From: Allomyces arbusculus
Lineage: Eukaryota > Blastocladiomycota > Blastocladiomycetes > Blastocladiales > Blastocladiaceae
Reading direction: 5' to 3'
Length of the DNA: 64,000 nt
NCBI GenBank assembly: GCA_027604705.1
Contig: JADHYV010000013.1
Location: 418,092 to 482,091 of the forward strand
Shown here: positions 55,641-64,000 of the stretch, in pieces
Layout: each line of letters opens with the position of its first letter
Position numbering within the stretch: position 1 is the stretch's first letter
Program-made: the position numbers and the translations under genes
Notes under the pieces: model-generated
The model's database searches: none
What the model was told of the DNA's origin: nothing
The model's input: the letters and a program-made list of their open reading frames with translations, nothing else

Positions 55641-57330
55641 TCACGTCGCACCAGCTGTCACGGTCCACAGCGGTTGCCGGGAACACTTCGGCCAAGGTTT
55701 GGGCAAAGTTAGAACGGTACGCAAGTTGGACGCGTGCATTTGGAGGTCGGGCAGGGTCTTGAGCAAGTCGTCAACGAGCATGCGCATGGGCGGCTTAATG
55801 GGATTCAAGTTGGCGGCCGTCGATAAAATCCTGGCCAGAGCATGCATCTCGATGCAGTAGTCATCCATGGACAACGGATGCTCCGCGATTTTGCGGAGGA
55901 AGACCGGCGGTGGCAGCACGCAAGCGTCGTCGAGGAGCTGAGCGGCTCTTGGCAGCTATATACCGTGTCCGGCGTGGACGTGTAGGCAGTGAGCAGTGTC
56001 GTCGGATGTGAATTGCACCCGCGCCGAGAGAAGAATCGACACGGCAAGAGAACCAAACATATGGGTGTCCATAGCAACGGCAATGGCGCGGAAAACTTCC
56101 TCAGCGATGAGCGACGCGCCCACGGACGAATCGGCGCGTGCAGGGCCCAGGTCAGAGGGCGATGCAAGGGTCGAGCTGAATGCTGCTCCTTGTAGCGCGC
56201 GACCAGACTCGGCAGCGAGCATCTTGTCCACCTGGAACGCTAGCAGCACGAGCCGGTTGTTCGTCACTTCCGGGAGCGGACACGCAGTTATTTTCTTGAT
56301 CTCCACCGTTGGCAGGTGCTTGAGTGCGTTGGGAAGCGGTGGGGCGCGATCGCACCGGCGTCGCGGCCATACAGCTTGACCCACAAGTGTAGCGGCGCCG
56401 CCGCGTCCCGCAAGTCGTCGAGCAGCTCGGCAACACGGCACGTGGCGCCGAGCAGCTGCGCGTCCATGGCAATCGTGCGCGCCAGGGTCTGCTTCCAGCA
56501 TTCGTCAGTGGACTTGACCAACGGCGCGCGCAGAGGAGGGACCGCATTGCGCGCCTCTTCGAGCAGCGCCGTGAACGCAATTTCAGAGACAAACGACTGC
56601 CCAGTGGCCGTGTCGCGAAGCATCAAGTCAACCGCCGAGGACCAAGCCCAGGTGCACACGGCACTGCACGTAAACCCCATACACGGTCGAGCTTGCACAC
56701 GACGACTCGCCCTGGGCCGAGCTGAGCACACCGGTCTAGACGTCATGGACATGACTGACTGCATTGCCCAGCTTGCTCGGCCACTTAAGTTTCGAGCCGG
56801 CCATGAGTAACAGCAGCCACGTAGAGTCGTCCAGCTTGGTGCCATGCTTTTCCATGCAACGCATGAGGTGGAGAGAACGCACCGCATCGCCGTTCAGCAC
56901 GCAATGGTGTAGGATTGAGTGTCAACGGCGGCCACCCTCGCGGCCTGCGGCGATGCGAAAATCGCCGCCAACGCCTTGTCGATGCGACTCAACCCAACGA
57001 GCTGCGTCATGGCGTTGAGCAGGTGCGGGGGCTGGAACTGCGTCTCGGCGTCCCAATTGACCGCTGACAGCGGTACAGCGGCAGCGAGGGTTCAGGCGGT
57101 GGAGAGGGTGCAGGCGGCGACGGTACAGGCGGCCAGCACAATTTCGGCGAGAATACAGGCGGCGAAGCAGCAGGAGATGACCCTAGCATCGCCGAAGACA
57201 GTGCCGCGGCTGGACGCGCCGTTCGGGCCGGCTGCGTCTGCGCGATCCAGTAGTCGGAGCCATTGTTTGTTTCACTGCGCTTGGCTCCCGGCAGGAAGCT
57301 CTTCGGCGGTCTCGCGCTTGCGGCCAAACT
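55641..57330 (-). pseudogene. Decayed tandem copy of the PPR-like gene (copy 3)
   Basis: Minus strand. Recognisable pieces: FQPPHLLNAMTQLVGL followed by IDKALAAIFASPQAARVAAV (about 56920-57035); SAVDLMLRDTATGQSFVSEI, TDECWKQTLARTIAMDAQLL and LRDAAAPLHLWVKLYGRD (56340-56650); NNRLVLLAFQVDKMLAAESG (about 56200-56260); and LRKIAEHPLSMDDYCIEMHAL (about 55840-55900). All are scattered over three frames with stops. Near 57090-57180 there is a small tandem array of ACAGGCGGC-like units. It is more broken than copy 2, with which it shares segments not identical to the intact gene. Confidence 0.8.
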
Positions 57331-57899
57331 GGTCGTGTCTGTTCAGCCGGGTGCCGGTCTACCGCTGACGCAATAACACGGTGGAAGTCGTGTGCAGGCT
57401 CGCAGCAATTCCAGCGCCGAAGGTTTCCAAACGAGCGGCGACCAAGGCCAAAATGCACGGTGGGGCAACTTGACGGGCCGACAGACCAGCGGCCAGGATC
57501 AAGAAATGGTGGTGCTTGGCTTTGGGCGGGAGTACTTGGGTGAGCGAGGTCGCAAACGCGTGGACAAGGGCCCGAACGTGCAGGGAGTCGAGCGGTCGCG
57601 GCCGTCTGGAACAATCTCGTGGATGGTCGTGGATTGTTCAGTTTGGTGAGGTGTGACTTTGCGACCACTTCGCGATCAAATGCAGTGATCAAGGCCGCCT
57701 AAAGTAGACCGGCGTGGTGACTTGTGATCAAGGCAAATGACGCTGCCGACAAAAGCAACCCGCCTCGGCTCTTCCTCAAGCCCGCGCGGGCCCACAATCT
57801 CTCTCTCTCTCTCCACCTCGACAACAGGGAACGAGCCGGTCGTCGACACCACGACCGTACAACTTGATCAGGACCTGCTGCACACAAGATCGCCGAGCC
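57331..57899. other. Intergenic and URA3 promoter
   Basis: 569 bases between the PPR remnant and URA3. A (CT)6-like run is at about 57799-57812, near the start of the next gene. No gene was recognised. Confidence 0.45.
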
Positions 57900-58813
57900 A
57901 TGTCGACTGCCGCTGCCGCCGCTGCCGTCTACCCGCGCGTCTCGTACGAGGCGCGCCGCGCGCGTTTCACCAACGTCGTGGCCACGCAGCTGCTCGACCT
58001 GATCATTGCCAAGCAGTCAAACCTGTGCGTCTCGGCCGACTTGACCAAGGCCACCGACGTGCTGCAGCTCGCCGACCAGGTGGGGCCGTACATTTGCATG
58101 CTCAAGACGCACGCCGACATTATCGAGGACTTTGATGCCAAGTTTGTCGAGGCGCTGCAAAAGCTCGCCGAGAAGCACCGTTTTATGATCTTTGAGGACC
58201 GCAAGTTTGCCGACATTGGTTCGTCTGTCGACCTGGCCAGCTGCACGGATGGCAGGTGAGCTGTTGAAGCTGATCTCGCTATCGGTCCGCACTCTCCATA
58301 GGCAACACGGTCCAGCACCAGTACGCGCACGGCGTGCACAAGATTGCCGACTGGTCGCACATTGTCAACGCGCACACGCTGCCCGGTGAAGGCATCATTT
58401 CCGGGCTCAAGGCTGTGGGTCTGCCTAAGCAGCGCGCGCTGCTCCTGCTTGCGCAAATGTCGTCGGCCGGCACGCTCTTCACGGAAGCCTACACGCAGCA
58501 AACGGTCGTGCTCGCCGACAAGCACCCGGACTTTGTGATTGGGTTCATCGCGCAGCGCGCGCTGCCGTCGCCCGCGGGCCACGACTACCTGGTCTTGACG
58601 CCTGGTGTCGGGCTCGACGACAAGGGCGATGGCCTCGGGCAGCAGTACCGCACGCCGCACGACGTGCTCGTCAAGGACGGGTGCGACGTGATCATTGTGG
58701 GCCGCGGTATCTACAAGCCGGGCCGCGACCCGGTTGCCGAGGCCAAGCGGTATCAGAAGGCCGGCTGGGACGCGTATCTCGCCAGCCTCGCGGCCGCTGC
58801 TGGTCGCAAGTAG
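57900..58813 (+). CDS. URA3: Orotidine 5'-phosphate decarboxylase (URA3 type)
   Basis: Last step of UMP synthesis: decarboxylates OMP to UMP. Exons 57900-58218 and 58302-58813 (83-nt intron) join to 276 residues, the usual size of the single-function fungal enzyme. Substrate and catalytic motifs: [25 protein letters not shown], and [12 protein letters not shown], with the catalytic DxKxxD at D100, K102 and D105; the intron splits the Gly codon right after it. [21 protein letters not shown] and [17 protein letters not shown] form the phosphate-binding end. There is no fused orotate phosphoribosyltransferase domain, unlike animals and plants. Confidence 0.97.
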
Positions 58814-59545
58814 GTAGACGGTATAGCATATTAATTTTTTTTGACGGGTTCGCGTCTTCATTTGTCCTTGGCGCTCGCCTGTGTATTTCTTGGCCGCCCA
58901 CTGAACGCCAGGTGGCAGGGACCGCATTGCTCTCCACCACCTTGCGCACAAGTGTGGACTGGAGAGTGCTCTCCTTTCACCGGTTTTGCAACTGGAGCAC
59001 AAAAACAAAACAAGACACGACCAGGTCGATGGTGGCGCTTCAGCTTGTTCAGCAGCATTTTTCGACGTTGCGAGCGGCGCGCTCATTGAGTGCGGTACCG
59101 CTTGGGCCGTGAACATGCTGAGCGTGGTCTTCATCTCTCGCTTCTTTCTCTCTCCTTTTCCTTGGCGTCTTCTGGCGTGCTCGCTGCTGCAGTTTCTCCA
59201 CGACCTGATAGCGTCCCCGCGTTTGCAGCTGATCGCGCGCCGTTCCTGCCCGTCCGCACTGCTCGCAACCACTCGCAACCGCTCGCAACCGCGGGTATCG
59301 ACGAGGAACGACGACAAGAGGCGCTGAACGTCGTTTGGCACGGGCACGAGCATCGAGCACGAGCACGTCGAGCACGGACCATCACCGGGGATCACGAACG
59401 CCTCCGGTAGCAAAGCGACCTGTGCAGGCGCAGCAGCAGCTCGTTCTCCAACGTCAACGACAGCAGGCACCAGCCGACCAGCCATCCATCGTCAACATCG
59501 AACGAGTGATCACTCGCACCGGCTGGACGAACGAGTCGCACAGCC
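58814..59545. other. Intergenic
   Basis: 732 bases. URA3 3' flank with a T run (58834-58842) and the promoter of the next gene, near which a CGCTCGCAACC-type short tandem repeat occurs (about 59260-59290). No gene recognised. Confidence 0.45.
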
Positions 59546-62299
59546 ATGACCATGCTCGCATCCCCGCCTCCTGAACTCGCCGCGCCGCTCGGCGCAAAGC
59601 GTGCGGCGTCGGGCAAGTCGTCGGGTGCCTCCACCACACACGCACCGACCGTCGCGGCCGTCGACCGCCATCCTCGTGCCCTTGTCGATGCGCTCGACCA
59701 ATTTGCGACGCAGTTGCGGTCGGCGATCCGGTCGATTGCACTCGCTTCCGAGAACCGTCCCTGCGTGCGGTCGAACCTGCCGGGCGAGCTCGCGCAGTTG
59801 CTCATGACCATGGGCGTGCATTTCCCGGCGCATTTGACCAAGCCCTTACTGGATTCGGACGTGATTGTGTTCTTGGCCGCGCAAGTGTACTACGAGGTGT
59901 TCACGCTCACGACTGAGGCCGTCGATGACTGGGCCCTCGCGACTGGTGGAGATGTGGCCGCGATGCACGCAACCTTGCAAGCGGTCCGTAAGCGTGCAAG
60001 CGATGCGATTCTTGATCGCAAGGTGCCCGTGCAAGACTGGACTGTCGACGAGCTCGAGACCGCGGCATGGCCCGAGATGGTCGACGTGGACCCCTCTGTG
60101 CCCGCCGCCAAGAACCTGGCACGCACGCTCGTCGAGGCCGCTGTCGATTATCTGACCAAGGTCGGCCTGGTGGTGGCCACGGGCAAGCAGGCCGCTCTCT
60201 ATCTGCACGTTGCGCTCGGGTTCCCGGACGTCTACTGCTGGCTGAAAACGGCGCACCCGTCGTGGCGGTTGCGATTTTTTGACACGCAAATGCCCTACGA
60301 TCCGAATACCATGGGACCGGCGCCGCGGCTCGTGTGCCGCGACTGGAAACCCGCGCGGTCCGTTCATGATCACGACATGGACGTGGCTGCGAGCCCCAAG
60401 CTCTCATCGACCCATGCGCATTGGCGCGTCGCCTACACGGTACACCCATACCTCGATGTGGGCGACTCGGCCGAGGACGCGCAAATGTCGCCCGTGCTCA
60501 GCAACACTGGCCTGTACCGCGCCGAAGTCGTGTGCTTTGTCGACGCGGGCATGGTGCCCGGCGGCGGCGAGAACCCGTCAGTCGATTCGCAAGACGAGCG
60601 GCTTCGTTCGGCCAGCTTTGACCAGTTCTCCGGTCTGTGCCGCATATTGCTTCATTTTTCACCGCACGCTAATCTTCTTCGAAGTTAACACTGCCCACGC
60701 GCAATAGAGTATTCGAACATGTCGCCGCCCTTTCACCACCTCGATTCGTCGGCCATGTCCAACTACTCGTCGGCCGACTCACTATCGCGGCCGTCGTCCG
60801 TGCGGTCGTCGCCGAGCAGTATTTCGGGCCGGCGCACGCCCAAGCCGCGGTTCACGACGGCCACGATCACGCGGTCGTGGGAGTCGTTCAAAGCGCCTGT
60901 TGAGCCTGAGCCGGTCGCCGACGACAAGGATGCTACGGATACGGACGAGACGGGCGACCAAAAGTCGCGCCGGCGGTTCAGTCCGGGCAAGCTGGCGGCG
61001 CAGGCAAAATCGGCCCTGGTGGATTGGAAGAACCGGGTCGCAGACGCGTCGTTTGCCTGTACCAGTACGTTTTTTTGTTTTTGTTTTTTGTTTGACAAAC
61101 TTCTGTCCACACACTGGTCAATTCGCTCACTTGCGAGAAAACAAACAGGAATTGTGTCGGCAGAACGCAAGCGCGAGGCCAACTACAACAACATTCGACG
61201 CACCGTGCAGCGGTCTCAGCGCACGTCGATGCTCATGGCTGCTCCCGAACCGCTCGCCGACGACACGCTCCTGCCGCCCGTGACCGACCAACCGGCGATT
61301 AAGCGTGCCGTATACGAGGCATTGCCGCGCATCGACCGTGCAACGCTGCAGCTGCAACTGACCGACCACGTCTCGCGCGCGACAAGCGTCCTGCAAACCG
61401 TGCAGGCGGCCATGGACCAGGTACTCGCGGCATCGCGACGCGCCCACGGCGTCAATGCTGTCGACATTGCCCTGGCCGTGCTCAAGGCGCAGCTCAGCCA
61501 GACGGCCAAGCAGCCGCTCGACCTCGATGCGCTTGGCACCGACACGGTCGCACCGTGGCTCGCGGCTGTGGCCATGGCTGAAGTCATCGAATACCTGGCC
61601 GCAGTTGAGGTCGACCTGATGGGTGGGCAGTTGGCGACGCGCGCCGCACGCGAAGCCGCGCGGTACGCACGCATGTTCCAGGGTGCAAGCGATTCGGGCA
61701 CGCGGTCACACCCGCTCGCCGGGCTCGTTGGGGACGCCGAGGCGACAACGGTCGCGTCGGATGCCGTGCACGCTGTTGCTGCCAAGATTGCGCCGTTTGT
61801 GCCGGGCACGTCCAGCAAGACGATTCGCGAGTGCTTGACACGGCCAGTTCTCACGGTGATTGCGCTCTACTTTGCCGTCAAGGAAGTGTATCTCGGATGT
61901 GGCCTCGTCGCGGTGCCGTCTGGGACCGAGTTTGATTCGATCACCATGGAGATTGATCACTCGCAGGGGCCCTTGCCGAGTCGGCGCACACGCTATGTCG
62001 CGTTTGCGCTCACGCCTGCGATTGGTGTCGTTGAGCCAGAATCGCCCGCGGACGCGGCCCTCGGAGCGACGAACCCGCAAAAGATTTTGTTCCCAGCGCT
62101 GGTCTTGTGCTGTGCTGCGGGTACGTCTCCGGACCGATCACGACTGCCTTCTCGGTTCTTTGCTTTAAACCTCAAATTTGACCTTATCCGCCCACCATTT
62201 TTCACAGCGAACCCGAGCCAACGCCAATTCAAGCCGCTTCCACCAGTACCATCCCTGTCTGCGCAACCGTCCACCCTCACCCTGTCCGCCAGCTATTAG
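59546..62299 (+). CDS. Unrecognised 835-residue protein with two similar halves
   Basis: Four exons, 59546-60632, 60708-61064, 61149-62120 and 62208-62299, with introns of 75, 84 and 87 nt. The first splice joins two long ORFs that would otherwise look like separate genes, in frame at DQFS|EYSNMSPP. Residues about 100-360 and 480-800 are helical, then strand-like, and look alike in layout. Each has a helix-rich first part, then a segment such as HWRVAYTVHPYLDVGDSAED or RYVAFALTPAIGVVEPESPA, then a hydrophobic strand (LYRAEVVCFVDAG, ILFPALVLCCAA). Between them lies a Ser/Arg-rich disordered linker (SADSLSRPSSVRSSPSS), probably phosphorylated. The C-terminus is Pro/Ser-rich. No signal peptide or membrane segment is obvious. 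I do not recognise the family; function unknown. Confidence 0.7.
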
Positions 62300-63024
62300 A
62301 CCCGACTCTTGCCTTCTTCCCCAGTTTTGCTCCCGTTCTTGTTCCCGTCCCATAGTCTTCTATTGTTGTTTTGTCCGTCGTCACTGGCCCGCCGCACGTT
62401 CTGCGCCCATTGCCGTGTTCCACTTTACTTTGCCTCATTTGACCTCCTTGCTGTTCTCGCCGCGCTGCAATTGAAACGATGGAAATCTGTTGCTGAAGCT
62501 GCACAAATCTGCACCGGCCGAGTCTGATCGAGGTCGGGACCGAGCTTTTTTCTCCTCGTTGTGTGACACTTCCTTGTAATTTCTTCATTTACCGGCCCGC
62601 CTCTTCGTCGCTCCCGCACCTTGTCTCTGATTTGTCGTGGCTCGTCATTGTTGTGTGATAATGTTCTTACAAGTGGATTTCAACGCTGTCTATGCTTGCT
62701 TGATGCTGATCCGCACTCGGCAGCAACTCGTGTTGCCGTCGTCAGGTACGAAAGCATCATGCATCAAACCAGTCAAAAAGCAGCCATGTCCACTTCTTTT
62801 TCGGTCACCGATCATCAAGCGTGATATTGCATAATGCGAAACAGCATTATGGTTTACCCTGCAAGAACACAAACAAAATGAACTCCACACCAAGAGCCCA
62901 ATCAACAGGTGGAGAGCATTCTCATTCTTCTATTCCAATCCCTAGACAACTATTTTGCATACTGGGTGGCTGTAGCGCTCAACCAACACTTCCTCAACAA
63001 ACCAACTGAAAGCAGCATCAACTC
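62300..63024. other. Intergenic, low GC
   Basis: 725 bases, pyrimidine-rich at the start and AT-richer after 62600. No gene recognised. Confidence 0.4.
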
Positions 63025-64000
63025 TCAGAGCCCGATCCTGTCGTCAACAAACTCGGCCAGCCGCATACGTCGACCGACGGGACGACGACCGCACCGGTTT
63101 ACTCGCACAAAACCATGCCTGCACGTTCGGTGGATGTAGCGAACACGCGTCGCGGGCCTCGCGCACCAGCCGGGCAGGTCGCCCATCCTTGGCCTCGGCC
63201 TTGTCATCGAGCCCAAGATCAGAGCGCGTTCAAACCGGCGCGCGACCAGCGAGCGCGAACGACCAACGACGGCGGGATCCAAGGGACTGCCATGCGCGCG
63301 GAACACGGACGCGGCGCGCACGCGCATGTTGATGATCGACAGAATGGCCATGACGAGCTGCGTGACAATCGGCATGCCGATCAGGACCGTGAGGTACGGG
63401 CCCGTCAATGACCAACATGAGCACCGCATCCACATGGCGAACCTGACCACCTTCTTGCACTCGGAAGCAATATACCCGTATGCGGCGTGCTTGAACCAAA
63501 GCAAATCGCTGCGTACGCGCCGGCCATGAGCGCAAATACGGCGAGACGCGCCCATGCCGCGAGCGGTGCGGTTGTGCGTTGCCCAAACAGCGGGTAGGAC
63601 GAGCGCAGCATCTCGTCCTCGTCCTCGTCGATTCCCTTGACTATCGTGAGCACGGGCTGCGTCTCAATATCGGGGGGCGCGTCGCGCTCTTTCTTTTTCG
63701 CAGCAGGCGGCCTCAATCGTGAACCAATCTTGCAGAACACGTCCCACCCGCTGAGGTTCGCGCCAAGAGCCTGGTACGTGTAATTCGCGCGCCGACTTGC
63801 ACAGCCAGATCTTGCGCGTGGCGGGTACGCCGTCGATCGGCGTACCGCTACGCGTAGCGTCAGCCGAGTGGTACAACCTGGAATTCAACTCGAAAACTTG
63901 TTCTTGCTGCTGGCGCGGTCGAACAGCAAATGGTCCGCCTCGTTCTCGGCAATGAACGTGATTACATAGCCAATCGAGTGCCAGAGCAGCCAGAACCCGG
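63025..64000 (-). CDS. Fragment of an unrecognised membrane protein, cut by the window edge
   Basis: Minus strand, 5' end outside the window. Coding-like pieces lie in different frames: FWLLWHSIGYVITFIAENEA (64000-63940); ATRKIWLCKSAR (about 63800); NYTYQALGANLSGWDVFCKIG (about 63720-63785). These are followed by an acidic stretch (GIDEDEDEM), a hydrophobic segment (LAVFALMAGAYAAICF, about 63510-63550), then KHAAYGYIASECKKVVRFAM and two more hydrophobic segments ending VMAILSIINM (about 63330-63490). The remaining frame to 63025 is Arg-rich and probably not coding. At least two frame changes separate the pieces. Some could be introns (a GCGTAG acceptor near 63853, a GTACGC near 63516), others decay. 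Family not recognised. Confidence 0.45.

Noticed and set aside
60719-62299. Second ORF of the unknown protein as a separate gene
   Set aside because: A 75-nt GT-AG intron with a CTAATC branch joins it in frame to the upstream ORF, and the leader codons EYSN before the ATG are open.
1-64000. CRISPR array, bacterial operon or phage system
   Set aside because: No regular direct-repeat/spacer pattern and no ribosome-binding or operon organisation; introns and protein content are eukaryotic throughout.

Overview
This window is nuclear DNA from a GC-rich, intron-bearing fungus. The genes are split by short introns (mostly 59-93 nt) with GTACGT- or GTATGT-like donors, often a CTGAC-type branch motif, and AG acceptors. 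Two points place it among flagellated (zoosporic) fungi. Orotidine decarboxylase is a separate URA3-type enzyme, and there is a Cla4-type PAK kinase, both usual for fungi. There is also an axonemal dynein assembly factor (DNAAF4/DYX1C1) and an ARMH1-like armadillo protein, families that follow motile cilia. Together with the GC content this suggests Blastocladiomycota (Allomyces-like); that placement is inference.

Layout, left to right. 1-0.8 kb: decayed fragment of an unrecognised family. 1.4-3.6 kb: polyglutamine bHLH factor. 4.1-6.2 kb: cytosolic methionyl-tRNA synthetase with a C-terminal WHEP domain. 6.7-8.4 kb: DNAAF4. 9.1-10.2 kb: profilin, whose stop codon lies alone behind the last intron. 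11.4-13.1 kb (-): choline/ethanolamine phosphotransferase. 13.8-16.6 kb: Prp5/DDX46 helicase. 17.5-24.1 kb (-): Brr2/SNRNP200 helicase, convergent with it. A tRNA-Val remnant without T loop sits between the two. 24.6-25.3 kb (-): second decayed copy of the 1-0.8 kb family. 25.6-27.2 kb (-): leucine-rich F-box-like protein. 27.6-29.5 kb: enolase-phosphatase E1 with a long low-complexity tail. 29.7-30.5 kb (-): CIB-type EF-hand protein. 31.0-34.0 kb: large F-box protein. 35.7-37.6 kb: secreted or vacuolar endopolyphosphatase-like metallophosphoesterase.

37.6-40.6 kb is a repeat island: an inverted repeat of about 840 nt around a perfect 26-bp hairpin, then a retrotransposon Gag ORF with no polymerase. 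40.6-43.5 kb (-): ARMH1-like gene, divergent from cytochrome c (44.1-44.6 kb). 45.2-47.5 kb: PAK/Cla4 kinase. 47.9-50.3 kb (-): a pseudogene and an intact copy of an FSH1-type serine hydrolase. 50.8-57.3 kb (-): an intact mitochondrial PPR-like gene followed by two decayed tandem copies. 57.9-58.8 kb: URA3. 59.5-62.3 kb: an unrecognised 835-residue protein. 63-64 kb (-): fragment of a membrane protein cut by the window edge.

The genes are mostly unlinked housekeeping functions (splicing, translation, phospholipid, methionine-salvage and pyrimidine synthesis, actin and Rho/PAK signalling, respiration) plus flagellar genes. The accessory content is decayed duplicates and repeats rather than an obvious new operon-like system. 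Exon coordinates were worked out by hand from splice motifs, reading frame and remembered family conservation; no alignment or search was run.
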